A stretch of DNA of 64,000 nucleotides from Ornithodoros turicata (lineage: Eukaryota; Arthropoda; Arachnida; Ixodida; Argasidae), in NCBI RefSeq assembly GCF_037126465.1, contig NC_088205.1, forward strand, positions 30,797,482 to 30,861,481, in the 5' to 3' direction. The translations under genes and the position numbers were made by a program. The notes under the pieces were generated by a model that was not told the origin of the DNA, did not search any database, and worked only from the letters and a program-made list of their open reading frames with translations. Shown one piece after another: positions 32,227 to 42,808 of this stretch. Positions within the stretch are counted from its first letter, which is position 1; each line of letters begins with the position of its first letter.

Positions 32227-32673
32227 TTGACGAGACTCTGCGTGTTCTTTCACTGAAACATGTTTATTGGATACAAACAAAAGATTTGGTCAATAGATGC
32301 CTGCACCCTCCCTCCCTTGTCTGATCATCTCGTAATGCTGCGTTCGTGAGATCAGACGTAGCAGAAAAGGGGAATCTTCATCGCAGCGCCGTCATTGCGC
32401 GGGTCACTGCACCAGCACCATGACAGAATAGTAATTCTTTTCGTATACCCATTCCGCTACCACACTCCCACGATGACCCGTGCTTCTCGTGTCTGTGAGA
32501 GAGAGAGAGAGAAGTATGTCTCGACTAGAACTTTTATTCTCGATTACATGCGCGTGCAGCTGTTTGTTCCACGGTTATTCGATGCCTGACGTCGACAGTC
32601 TCGGGCTTTCTTCCGGGTTTTCCGGTGCTGCACAAAGAGGGAGTACTATCGTAATGCGATACGCGTCAAAACA
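32227..32673. other. intergenic, convergent gene ends
   Basis: Lies between the stop of the left-end gene and the stop of the DNA polymerase. It contains an AGAGAGAG microsatellite (32499-32513). No gene seen. Confidence 0.5.
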
Positions 32674-35173
32674 CTAGGAAAGCTTACCATATTCGCAGCT
32701 CCCATAAGGGAAGGAGTGTACGGCATCCACGAGATAGCGTTTGTCGTCGTAGGGGACCACGCTCTTCTTGAGTCTCGAAATGGTGTACATCGTTTGCTTT
32801 ATACTCTGGATGGTGCACTGCTTCTGAGAGACCGCCTTTTCATTGAACAGAGAATCTCGGTACACTTCGTGCACCACGTCTTTCTTAACTCCTTTCGCTC
32901 TCGCGATCTGTTTGTGTGTCCCAGCCAAGAGGATGCTGTACATTTTCGCTCGGATGGCTACGACTTCCTGAATAACTCCGCCCCCCGTCTCGTCTTTGAA
33001 GTACCCCATCTGGTTCGCGTGCTCGTCGTTGAAAAGTGGGTGGTCTGGCGGATAGGAAGACAGATCTAACTCACTCTCAATCTTCATCAGCTGCTCTTCC
33101 AGGCTTTCACATGTGAGAGAAAAAATTATGCTGTCCGTGTCGCTATAGATCAATTGCACTGGACATGTCAAGCGAGAAAAGAGCGACTCGTAGATGAAGC
33201 TGTACATTCGGACTTTGGATATTTCAAGAATGGCAAAGCCCACGTAAAGAGGGTGCGTGCATTTGATGCGGCGTTGCTTCATCTCGTACAAGATGCACTT
33301 ATCACTCAGAATGTGAAAATGCTGACTGTCGACGGAGCTAGCTTTTCGGAGCGCGCTTTCTTTGTCGTAGGCTATAGCGTACCTTTTCATGCGTCTCACA
33401 TTTTGTATCGACTTACCGAACGTGCTGTTCGACATGGTTTTGTACAGAAGTTGCTCGAATTTCGTGGTCGCGGCATTCCTCAACGCGACGTTTCTCTGCA
33501 CGAAGGTTCGCAAAAAGTTGTCTTGGCGGAACGAGAGGATGCTGTGAACACGTTTTATTTTCATGCCCAACCTCACGTACAGAGCGAGCAATGCATAATT
33601 AACGACGTAGCGTTCTTTGTCGTGGCACGTCAGCAAGAGTTTCTTGGTGGGAGGGGCGTTCAGCGACAACGCATCTTTCAGGTGGCGTTGGTAGGGGAAC
33701 AGTTCGTTCTCGTCCACGCACCTGTGTTCGGGTGCCAGGGGAAAATCCCTGGTGAGCGCATGCAGTTCTTCTGGATATGACAAGTCTACCACGTACACGT
33801 AACCTACTTCCGAATCGTGAGGAATGTTGAGAAAATCGATCTCGTTCCACCTCGAAGGATCCACCCACTCAAAACCTCCTGTTGGGAGATGGAAAGTCAT
33901 CACGTACGGGTACAAACTGTTCACGTCGAGGTACTGGATAAAAGTATTTTCTTGGTGGGGATCGTAATCTTCACACCCCTCGTGATTAGCCCTACAGTAT
34001 CTGTGGAAGCTGTTACAAATGCCTCCCCTGATTCCCTTCTCGATCGTTTCATACATCTCGCGATCGCTCATGAGCTCGAGTTTGACATTGGTGAGCTTCA
34101 GAGCGCTGCTCCACGCGTAACTGGCGAGGGACATGGCACGTAAGATATCCATCCCATCCGTCTCTAGCGCAATCTTCCTGAAATACAGTACGACGTCGCA
34201 GAGCTGACAAGCGTCGAGCGTGACGTAGAGACGCGTGTAACCGCTGAGGTTCTCACATTCGAAGAATTCAAAAATCTCTAGGGCGTACTGATAGTCCTCG
34301 TCCGTGATCTCTTGGTCGTTCAGGTCACTTTCGAAAGCTTCCTTTGGCAGTAGTGTGGGCAAATTGTACGCTTCGAAACTGTCGACGAAGGTGTACGGGT
34401 AAATGCCCTTCCTGAGGAGGCGCCGGAAACGGTCACCATACATTTGACGGGTACAATGAAACGCGCTCTCGCCACCGCTGGCGAGGAGGGTTTCCACCAG
34501 GTTCGACAAGGACAGGTTGAAAAACTGCGTGGTATCGCGGAAATGGAGATCGCCAATGTTGAACCATCTTATCTTTTTCCGAGCTCGAAGCTAAGATCCA
34601 CGGTTCGCCCAGATTTAGAGCGTGCATGTGGCGGAGAAGGGAGCTCAAATCGTACTGCAGGTTGTGCACGCACACGACGAGTTCTTTGGTGTTACGACAC
34701 GTAAGGTTACACGTATCACACAGCGTCGCGACAAAATTCGAAGAACCGGGCTCTACGAAGTGGGTGTGGTCGTGATGCGACACCTTCCGCGTATGTCGGT
34801 TAAATTCGATTCCACAAAATTCGCAGTGTGTAGCGCTCGCGTGCTGAAAGTGGTCTTCCATACTCATGACCAACGGTGAGGAACAACGGTTCAACCTATC
34901 GATTTGATCGCTAAATCGCTTGAGCGAGAGCAAGCATTTCTCTGCCGCGTTGGGTCCCAAATAGCCATCTAAGCCTAGTATTTTTCCGTCCCAACTTCTC
35001 ACTACAACGATGCAGTACGAGCTCATCCTGTGCACACTCACGGCGTCCTTAACGAGTGCATCCTTTTCCAAGACGCTCTCCGTGTCGAACACCGCGAAAT
35101 AGGGATAGGGATGCATGTACTGTATCTTGTTGAAGGAGACACACTCCCCCGCTTTTGGCATTTCGAGAATCAC
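32674..35173 (-). pseudogene. Polinton family B DNA polymerase, N-truncated
   Basis: Protein-primed-type DNA polymerase that would replicate the element. From 35173: Exo I FAVFDTES (residue ~30), an inserted zinc/HNH-like motif (HCEFCG, KVSHHDH, LCDTCN; ~117-155), and Exo II VCVHNLQYDL (~170). A one-base shift in the five-T run at 34574-34578 moves the frame. The second part then has Exo III YVTLDA, motif A YLDVNSLYP, motif B NSTFGKS and motif C IYSDTDSI, all with catalytic aspartates present, and it ends at 32674. The zinc-finger N-terminus seen in relatives is missing: an upstream stop directly abuts the GTG at 35173, consistent with the deletion at about 35.18 kb. Confidence 0.92.
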
Positions 35174-35840
35174 TCAAGATCACTTGAACCCTTGTGTCAA
35201 AGGGTTCCGGTACGTGCAACCCTTTCGGCGTTTTCAGAGAGTAGACGTTATCCGCGAATTCTAGCGAGGCGTCCAGCTTGTGCGTCTGGAAATACTTGTT
35301 GAGTGTGTTCCGTAGGGACGTGGTTTCCGAATTCAGAGTGACGTCGCCGAAAGCGACGGGTGCGGCGTGCTCCAATAAGATGGAGGTGGCTTCGCGTTCG
35401 CTCAATTTGGGAGGCTTGACTGCACGACCTGCTTCGCGGGACGCTAGCGAGGTGTCGAGCGCCTGTGCGAGCCGAGGGTCTAATTCCACGGCTTTCACGT
35501 CCACGGGTAAGACAAAGTCGTATCGCGATTTATTGTACGCGAAAGAAACGTTAAATTCCGGAAGGGCTTTTCTCAAATCCCTCTCGAGATCCGAGGTGAC
35601 ACGAAATGTTCTCCCGGCTTCGACCGTGTCCTCGAAAGAAACCTCGATTTTCGCATCTTGCCTTTCGTACCCGATATTTAAAAAATCGTTGCTTATGCTG
35701 AGATCCATCAAACCGACTTTATAGCGGTTCGAGAGCTGAAGCGGACTATCGAAAGCTACCGTGAAGGCGTTGAGTTTATTCGAGGGAAACTTATCCATGC
35801 TGGCGTTCGAAAGCAGGTGGACGTAGATGTCTGACGTCAT
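35049..35840 (-). pseudogene. Polinton structural-type protein, C-truncated
   Basis: Starts at ATG 35840, whose ATGA overlaps the integrase stop. The N-terminus (IYVHLLSNASMDKFPSNKL, then an RYKVGLMDLSISN segment) matches a pattern I know from a conserved Polinton-associated protein that starts with a LPSNASMxxFPxNxL-like motif and is thought to be structural (fibre or penton-associated). That function is an inference. Family-like sequence ends about residue 220 (RVQVILSD). The remaining codons to 35049 read into the polymerase gene out of frame, so its C-terminus was lost in the same deletion. Confidence 0.6.
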
Positions 35841-36879
35841 TTCCCAATCTTGACCACGTCGCTGCTCGGAACCCAACTGTCGTGTTCTTTGTCGTAACCG
35901 AACCAGCGAACCAAGGAGAAGCTCTGACCGTTCACTTGCTTCTTTCTCAGCACTTTCGTTACTGGCCAAGGCTGATTGGCGTCTCGGGTTACAACGAGTA
36001 CCTCCTCCGGGTAGAAAGATCCATCCACTTCCTTACCCCGGTAATCTTCCAGGTGCACGACGGGAGGGGAGGTGTCTCTGAGGCGGGAGACGGTGAAAAT
36101 CTGAGGCGACCAACTCCCTTCCGAGCTCTTATGAAAACCTTTTCTGTGTAGTGGGACCCTCACTTTATCCCCCACTTTGAGCTTCTTTTTCACGGAGGGT
36201 ACGACGGGCTTCCCATTTATCTTATTGAACAGCTCCAATTCGTTTTCGGGCGTGACTTCGGACGGGCTGATGCCCAAAGTCCTGTGTTTGGTGTTGTTGT
36301 AGTCGCGCACGATCTTGGGAAGCGCGGAAACGAAGTGGTATTTTCCAGTTACTCTAAAATAGCGGAATATTCTTTCGCGTAAAGTGCGTATCACGCGTTC
36401 AGCCTGCGATGCTTTGATTACTGGACAGAAGGTCGAATACATGTGTACCTTCTTTCGTGAGAGATACTCCTTGACGGTCTTGTTGTAGAATTCCCCTCCC
36501 CTGTCGCAAAAGATGTGTGTAGGTACGTTACCTCCCCGAAAAAGTCTTATCATGGCCCTTTCATTTCGGCGGGGCGCTTCATCTTTAGTGGGAGGGTGTG
36601 CAGAAAGCGGGAGAGGGAATCGATTGCCACGAGAATGTAGCGGTAGCCACCGTTGAATCTCTTGTATTTTGAAAACTCGGCGAGGTCCATTTGCCACACG
36701 TCGTTCATCTTGAGCGCGATGATGCGTCTCCTATTAAACTTTCTTCTGACCGGATGGTGGAGCGTGTAGGCATCCAGCTTTCTGAGAATGGCAAGAGCTT
36801 TCTGTTTTCTCAAGTGACGTGCTTTTCTATAGCGTTCCACACACCCCAAACCACCCGCTGGCTTTTCATATCCCTCCAT
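35837..36879 (-). pseudogene. Polinton chromodomain integrase, one frameshift
   Basis: Retrovirus-like DDE integrase that would insert the element with a 6-bp stagger. ATG at 36879 (MEGYEKPAGG) fits the family start and overlaps the preceding gene by 14 nt. It shows an N-terminal helical part (LDAYTLHHPVRRKF), first Asp in WQMDLAEF, second in FCDRGGEFYN and the Glu in ASQAERVIRTLRERI. The C-terminal chromodomain (KVLRKKQVNGQSFSLVRWFG, HDSWVPSSDV) probably reads chromatin. The frame shifts once near 36545-36560. Its TGA overlaps the next ATG (ATGA). Confidence 0.93.
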
Positions 36880-37354
36880 AAGTCGTCCACGCAATGGAGG
36901 CCTGCTGCTGCTGCTGCTGCTGTTGAGGCTCGCGAGATTTGGGCAGAGAAATCAGACGCAATAGTTTCGAGACTTTGGGGAACCAGGAAGGTTTCTTTCC
37001 CGTCTTACATTGCAACAAATAATTGACGAGTTCGTAAACGGAGGAGTGTCTGATGGGCTTGCCCGACACGGAGACACAACCCTCGCGATCCCAGGAAAGA
37101 ACCTTCTTTAATTCCGAGATGACCCTTTCCGCTTCCTCTTCGTCCACCTCTGGAGAGAGGAGCGAATAGTCAAAGTCATTTGTAGCGTCGGACGCCTTGT
37201 TTTTATTGTCGTAGGGGTCAAATCCGTACTGCTTGAGTATGCGATACAGTGCTTGCAGTACGAGTTTCACTTTGACGTCGTCACTCTCCTTCGAGGAAAG
37301 AATGTTTCCGATGGAGGAGGAGGAGGAGGTGGTCACTTCAATTCTCTTGGCCAT
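36866..37354 (-). CDS. conserved Polinton 162-aa protein
   Basis: Intact ORF from ATG 37354. It has a Ser-rich start, a helical middle (VKLVLQALYRILKQYGFDPY), an acidic stretch (SPEVDEEEAERV), and a C-terminal motif SVYELVNYLLQ...KPSWFPKVSKLLR. That motif resembles the SNIxDLVNYxxxxxxxPxGxxxF pattern found beside integrase/ATPase genes in many animal Polintons. It ends with an eight-Gln run (CAG repeats near 36899-36925). Function unknown. Overlaps the pX-like gene by 17 nt and the integrase by 14 nt. Confidence 0.65.
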   Translation of the reverse strand: MAKRIEVTTSSSSSIGNILSSKESDDVKVKLVLQALYRILKQYGFDPYDNKNKASDATNDFDYSLLSPEVDEEEAERVISELKKVLSWDREGCVSVSGKPIRHSSVYELVNYLLQCKTGKKPSWFPKVSKLLRLISLPKSREPQQQQQQQQASIAWTTYGGI

Positions 37355-37682
37355 TGGCGAAAAGGTTCAACACGGCGGAAAGCAGGAGAGGAACCACCGA
37401 CGAAAGAACGCCCTGTCCTCGCTGCTGAGACAGATAGCGTTTCAAACGTTGCGGATTTTTATGAATCTTTTTGTAGGCGAGCCGTCGTAAAAAGCGTTTG
37501 TGCTTCTTCAAACGCGCGAAGGTGTCTGGAGCTAGAGCCACCTTTCCGTTCAATACATTGAGGCAAATTTCGGAGAGGTGTTTCATGTCGGACAAGGACG
37601 AACGTCTCAAGACGTCGCGATGGCGCGGAGGGGGTAGAGTGGAGAGTACTTTGAGTAAAGTGAGGTGAGGGCGGAGATTCAT
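37338..37682 (-). CDS. pX-like basic protein of Polinton
   Basis: 114 codons. Its ATG overlaps the ATPase stop as ATGA (37682-37679). The central motif is LSEICLNVLNGKVALAP, followed by a strongly basic segment (RLKKHKRFLRRLAYKKIHK) and a C-terminal hydrophobic stretch (VVPLLLSAVLNLF). This layout is typical of Polinton pX-like proteins related to adenovirus core peptide X, which condense DNA in particles. The role is inferred from the family. No lesion seen. Confidence 0.75.
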   Translation of the reverse strand: MNLRPHLTLLKVLSTLPPPRHRDVLRRSSLSDMKHLSEICLNVLNGKVALAPDTFARLKKHKRFLRRLAYKKIHKNPQRLKRYLSQQRGQGVLSSVVPLLLSAVLNLFANGQEN

Positions 37683-38310
37683 TTCGGAGCGTAGATATAT
37701 TGACGTTCGCCCGGAAAGATATTGCTACGCAACCTGTGATCCTCGTGCGTATAGTTGTGAAGATCCATGAGTAAATATGTGTGGGGCGACGACATCACTT
37801 GTTTATATGCGTCCAGAAAATACTCCAATATTTTTCTGCCAAATAGCTGTTGGCCGAAATGTTCCATCTGGTGAACGCTGCGCACGGTGTGCCACAGGAC
37901 GACGTAACTAGCGTTGTAGGATATAGTTCTAAAATGGCTACTGTCGAAAAAGATATTTTGAACGAGTAAGAAGATCGACGCGTTGGCGTGGTGAGAACCC
38001 CGAATGAAAAGATCGGTCACCTCCTTCAAGGAACCGGCGTCGGTCATGTGGTCGACTACGATCAGCGTAGCGCGCGACGTGTCCCACTCCGCGGTAGCTC
38101 CTTGGTAAATTTTACGGAGTCCCCGAATTCGTCCTGCATGCTCAGCGAAGCATATTTCGGCACGTAGAATATTTGTGACGGAAGCTTGTCCACCACGTCG
38201 TTCAGGTTCCTCAGCACGTTAGCAACGAAAGTAGATTTGCCGCACATGGAGGGGCCGCTTAAGATACAGCGAAAGGGATGACGGAAACGAAAAGGTTCGG
38301 GGGAAGACAT
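37679..38310 (-). pseudogene. A32/FtsK-like genome-packaging ATPase
   Basis: ATG at 38310 (MSSPEPFRF). Walker A is GPSMCGKST. After a one-base shift near 38085-38095 the other frame gives Walker B with LIVVDHMTDAG, then GSHHANASIFLLVQN (arginine/glutamine sensor region) and LRSNIFPGE, typical of Polinton and large DNA-virus packaging ATPases. It would pump DNA into capsids, so its presence argues that the ancestor made particles even though this copy lacks a capsid gene. Apart from the shift, all key residues are present. Confidence 0.92.
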
Positions 38311-38380
38311 GTTGCGTGCGTACACGTTGCACGAAGAAAAAGAAGAGACTGAGACTCGAAGAGAAATGCATCGCTTTTAT

Positions 38381-38656
38381 TTACACGTCGTCGTCGTCGT
38401 CCTCTACATCGTTACTGCGTTCCCAATACAGATTATCCAGGCTAAAGTTGGACTTCTTTTTTGCCAGTCTGTCCGCCGCTAAGATGCGGTCGAGCGTCTT
38501 CATCTTGTCCTGACACATTTCTTGACGTGCTTGCAACCATTCCAGGCGGTGGACTTGAAAGGCTTCCTCCACGATGCCGCGAATAAATTCGCGAAGTTCT
38601 TCGTATTTTGTCTTTTCCTTGCGACGACGAGAAACGCAGGAGAATAAACCACACAT
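38381..38656 (-). CDS. first gene of right promoter, unknown
   Basis: About 91 codons from ATG 38656, 26 bp inside the right TIR and about 54 bp after its TATA box. Cys-containing start (MCGLFSCVSRRRKEK), long charged helix predicted to be a coiled coil (YEELREFIRGIVEEAF...), and a poly-Asp tail (VEDDDDDV). I do not recognise the family. Acidic tail plus coiled coil could mean a scaffold or histone-interacting protein, but this is a guess. Confidence 0.55.
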   Translation of the reverse strand: MCGLFSCVSRRRKEKTKYEELREFIRGIVEEAFQVHRLEWLQARQEMCQDKMKTLDRILAADRLAKKKSNFSLDNLYWERSNDVEDDDDDV

Positions 38657-38681
38657 GGCGTTTTCCACGTATCGGTCAGAA

Positions 38682-39799
38682 TGATGACGCGAGCGCGGTG
38701 CGCGCTGCCTTTATACAGATAAACGCGCGCGCAAAGAAACGAGAGTGAAACCGAAAGTCAGAAGCCACCCGTCGTCGCTAGGAGTGCGCGCAGCAGAGAG
38801 TCGAAACCGAAAACACCCGCGGGCAGCGCAGAGGGCGCTAGGAGCGCGCGCATCCATAGCTGCCGCTGCGCGTCGCCTCAGACAGTTTCTCTCTGGCTGT
38901 CGTGGAAAGCAGACGTGCGCTCCCCGCGCTCGCTCAGTTTCTGGCTGGCTGTCGTAGAGAGCAGACGTGTGTTCCCCGCGCTCGCTCAGTTTCTGCCTGG
39001 AAGTCGCCGCGGGGGAAAAGGTGAGTGATTTGACGCGCTCCTTTTCTTGTATGTTTACCGTGTTTAGCGGTGAGCAAGCCTTTTGTTCGTGTTGACGCAT
39101 GTTTAGCGATGTGTGCCCAGTGGTTCCCGCCTTGTGTTAGCTGCGTAGTGTTGTGACGTTGAGGTTAGGCCTAAGCGATCGCCCCCGTAAGCCTTTTTCC
39201 TCGTATGTTTGCCGTGTTTAGCGGTGACCAACGAGTGATTTGACCGCGCTCGTGTTAAGCCTTCTCTCGCATGTTTAGACTTGTTTTTCGGTGAGCAAGC
39301 CTTTTGTTCGTGTTGACGCATGTTTAGCGATGTGTGCCCAGTGGTTCCCGCCTTGTGTTAGCTGCGTAGTGTTGTGACGTTGTGGTTAGGCCTAAGCGAT
39401 CGCCCCCGTGAGCCTTTTCCCCCGATGTGTACCGTTTTCTCCATGCTGTTTTAGCAGTAGCGGTTCGACCTTTTCTCTCGCGTGCCTAGACTTGTTCAGC
39501 AGTGCTGCCATTTTTACCTGCCGCTAGTATCTTGTTCTCTGTCTTTCTCGTCTAGAGCTATGATGGTGGCGCCATCTGGTGTAATGCCTTGCAACTAAGT
39601 GGCCACCTGTCGTCGATCTCTGCAACTGCTGGGTGCCAACTACCAACATGGCGGGCGCTGGTCACTCGGGTGTTGCGGAGCGGGTTCTTCACCGCGGCAT
39701 CGTTGATTTTCGAATAAATTGTTTCTCTCAACTCTATTTCTATATTTTATTTTCTACCTATTTTTTTATTATCACAGGGTGGTCTGGACACGTCATAGA
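38682..39799 (-). repeat. Polinton right TIR, inner part
   Basis: Inverted match to 30613-31754. It ends at CACGTCATAGA, where the CCCAG element starts. The remaining 137 bp of the TIR are at 45830-45966. Confidence 0.92.
38710..38715 (-). promoter_or_regulatory. TATA box, right TIR
   Basis: GTATAAAGGCAGCGCG on the minus strand, same as in the left TIR. It drives the main minus-strand gene cluster. Confidence 0.6.
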
Positions 39800-40309
39800 C
39801 CCAGCAAACACATATGATTCCCAGATCATCCCGTTTTCATCTCACGGCCTCATCGGGATGAGTTGATCCATGCGTCGTCCCTAAGACCTCCGGGAGCGAA
39901 CAATAGGAAATCGTCCCGTATTCATCCCTGTGAGAGTTGCCTGCGAGAATGCAGACGCCGCGAACCCTCCGCGCCACAAACTGCGCTTGCGCGGTACGCC
40001 ACTGCGGCTGCATTTCGTAACGTTACTACGTGATCCTTAATATGATCGTTACCGAACACGATGTAAAATTTATCAATTTAATTCTTAATGTTTACGCATG
40101 GCACATCCAGTATTGTATGGTTTTAATAAAATACGCGACTTTCGCGGCTTTTAGACGCCCAGTGGGAGCGAGGTTCAAACGTTCAAACCGTTAGCAAGCT
40201 CGTCCGGGTTGCAGGCTGCAGGCTGGAGGAGAGTTGTTGTGGTGGTGTGATGTTACAATTGTGAGCGAGTTTCGGAAGTCCATCTTTTGCCACAGCGCAG
40301 AGTAAGATG

Positions 40310-40843
40310 GCTACTAGCGGCAAATGCTCATTTTTCTGACTGCTTGTGAATGTAGCTGGGAGAAAATACACCACTCTGGAACCAGACTGTACGCTGAGGT
40401 GCCAAAAAATGCGGATGTCATCAAGCACATTTCGACGAAATGGCACTGTCCCCGTGAGTGAGAGCCTGCAAGCAATACGTTCCGTAAGGTACAGCGGAGA
40501 AACTAACAATGTGACGGCAACGAGGATAGCCGATACCCTCAGTCAGGGCACGAGAATACGAGTAACAGCGACCCAATGCTCTTGGAACACGGCGCGTTTC
40601 TATCCCGCAATTCTCAAACAAGTGGTTCGCATGTCAGGGACATTTATGAAGACGCTTCCGATGAAGGTACAGAAGGAGAAGTACATGTGTTACACCAGCG
40701 AGGGTCACATATGGCTATTCGAGCAGCGCTTGTACGGAACAGGCGTTACCCATCGCAAAGTGTCGATGACTAAAGTGCATGGACGCTTGTCAGAGGTGTC
40801 AGGTTCAGTCAGAGGTGCCATTTTGAAGGACACTCTCCATTAG
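40310..40843 (+). other. possible exons, unidentified
   Basis: An ATG at about 40312 (MATSGKCSFF) is followed by protein-like stretches in shifting frames: LYAEVPKNADVIKHISTKW ending at a GTGAGT donor-like site near 40451, then VRDIYEDASDEGTEGEVHV near 40630. This could be a gene carried by the CCCAG element or degraded host sequence. No domain recognised. Confidence 0.25.
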
Positions 40844-41633
40844 CATACATGAACTTGAGCAACGTTCAAGGTAGAATAATCTTTATTACCACAATTTGGG
40901 AAGCGTACAGTCAGTGCATTTTTCTTTGCAGAAAATTCTGTCACGCCCACATCTGCAGCATAACTGTTACCCCGCACTGAAAGACCTTGCCCTTGTATGT
41001 CAAGTGAGACACTGTTACAGAACATGATTACCCTTTGTTGAAAATAGGAGAAATGCTGTCACGCTGTCTCTGCTGCAGCGTTAAAAAGCACAGACCAATC
41101 CAGGATGCGCCGTACGCCTCCACCTACGTGGCAACCTTATTCTCACTGTATGATTCATTCCACTGTTTTATGGCCTTACATTGGACGTGTTGTACTTTAA
41201 CGCTGGTAAAATTAAGACATTCATCATGCAATGAATGAAGCTGGGCATGCGGACCCTAAATTTCCCATCGGGGTACGCGGAATTATGTATTTTATGTACG
41301 CAGAATTATGTATGTACAAAACGCTCTTAAACATGTTTTCAGCATGGTCGACAAACCAATCCAACCTAAATTTCGGAACCGCTCGATGACCTTGACACTC
41401 CACGCGCTTCATATCGCTTTCGACATTGTCACACAGAGCCCCACACAGTCCGCCAAGTATACAACTATGCAGTGGCATACGAGGGAAATGGATGAGCGTC
41501 TACTTCAGCCAGTGGGGCAATCAGCCCAGCTGTCCCAGTCACAGCCAATAACGCAACCAGACGCACAAACTTCACAGTATGGTATGCCAATAGAGATGCT
41601 CCGAAACGATATTGTGTTGTGTTGACTGTTGTA
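40844..41633. other. no gene recognised
   Basis: Short open frames only, without motifs. Nothing I can support. Confidence 0.4.
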
Positions 41634-41916
41634 CCGGCCTCGGTGGCTCACTCGGTAGCGTGTTCGCCTTCTGATCCAGAGATCGCTGGTTCGAACCCGA
41701 CCGAGGACGCCAGCAACTTGGTGGCAGGGTACAAGTAGCTTAGACACGCCGTCTTCCGCGAGGGACGTTAAATACGGTGTGCCGTGTGATGAGCTTTCAT
41801 TGCACGTTAAAGAACCCTCAGGTGGGCAAAAGCAATCCACAGACCGACCGCTGTGGCGTCGCTCATGATCTCAGTTGTCTCGCGACGTAAACCCCCCATT
41901 ATTAATTAATTATTAA
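41634..41916 (+). mobile_element. Ruka-type tRNA-derived SINE
   Basis: 283 bp flanked by a 12-bp duplication TTGACTGTTGTA (41622-41633, 41917-41928). Pol III A box in GGTGGCTCACTCGGTAGCG and B box GGTTCGAACCC. A conserved core word CACGTTAAAGAACCC is followed by an AATTATTAATT tail. The pattern matches Ruka SINEs of ixodid ticks and is the best taxonomic clue in the window. Confidence 0.88.
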
Positions 41917-42647
41917 TTGACTGTTGTATGGTGAACTAACTGCAAAGCAAACTCTTTCAGCTGTGCATATCCCAAGCAGAAATCAACAAGATGAGCGGCC
42001 CCTCCCCCGTACTGCTGCAGTGTATATCCTGCACATAGTAGGAACGTTTTCCTGTATGTTAGAAGTGCATTGCATATCATAATTCCGTAGTCAGCATCAT
42101 AAAAAAGGAAAAAAAAGCAAGCGTACTATCCCAAGCATACGATTCCCTCTGTCATTAATTTTTTCCTTTTCTTTCTCCCAGATATTGTGCGTGAGTAGCT
42201 GGTGCTCTTAAGGAGTGCCTACATCTCAATTTTTCTTCTTTTTCATTCCATTCATGTTGCCCATATTTCCAAATCTGTACTCATGAGGCAATCATGTGCT
42301 TTGACGTAAAAAAACGTCATCTCCTGTCTAGATGTCAACATCTTGCAGCGGACTAGATGCTTGGAACATCGGTCACAGGTATGTAGCTTTCAACGTTTTC
42401 CTTGATTTTGTGGCAGATTGCATCTCTTGTACGTTTTTCTTCTTCTAGGTCTTAGGGTGTTAATAGGTGCTTCTCGAGGGCTGTCTCAGGAGATCTCCCC
42501 ACATTGGAAGTAAATACCTCCACTTTGCTTCTTTGCTTCCAGTGAAAGGGCACAAAGCAATTTACATCATTTACTTTAGCCTTTACAGCTCAAGTGCTCA
42601 GAATGGTGCATACCATGAAGCTTATTCAGGAGCACCACACCGCGCGA

Positions 42648-42808
42648 TGTAGCGCCCGGTGGACAGCGACGAAGATGGCCACGCGCCTGGAGCATCTGCC
42701 TCAGTTCCACCGGCGCGGTCATGGAGATAGGCCACCGTCATCGCCTCTCCGTGGCATACCATCATCGCCAGTCGGGACTCATGTAGAGGAAGACTATCGT
42801 CCTCTACA
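42648..42808 (+). repeat. 161-bp LTR, second copy, with PBS
   Basis: Starts TGTAGCGCCCGGTGG and ends TCCTCTACA. It is followed by TTTGGTCACCCGAAC and the ATGTTCGGCGTAATTCGGCC segment to about 42870. Same family as 23830-28429. No coding part of the element follows. Confidence 0.7.

Noticed and set aside
33154..33780. Plus-strand 208-codon ORF
   Set aside because: Antisense to the DNA polymerase, whose motifs A, B and C are clear on the minus strand.
41505..41840. Minus-strand 111-codon ORF
   Set aside because: It is antisense to the Ruka-type SINE and includes its tRNA-like head.
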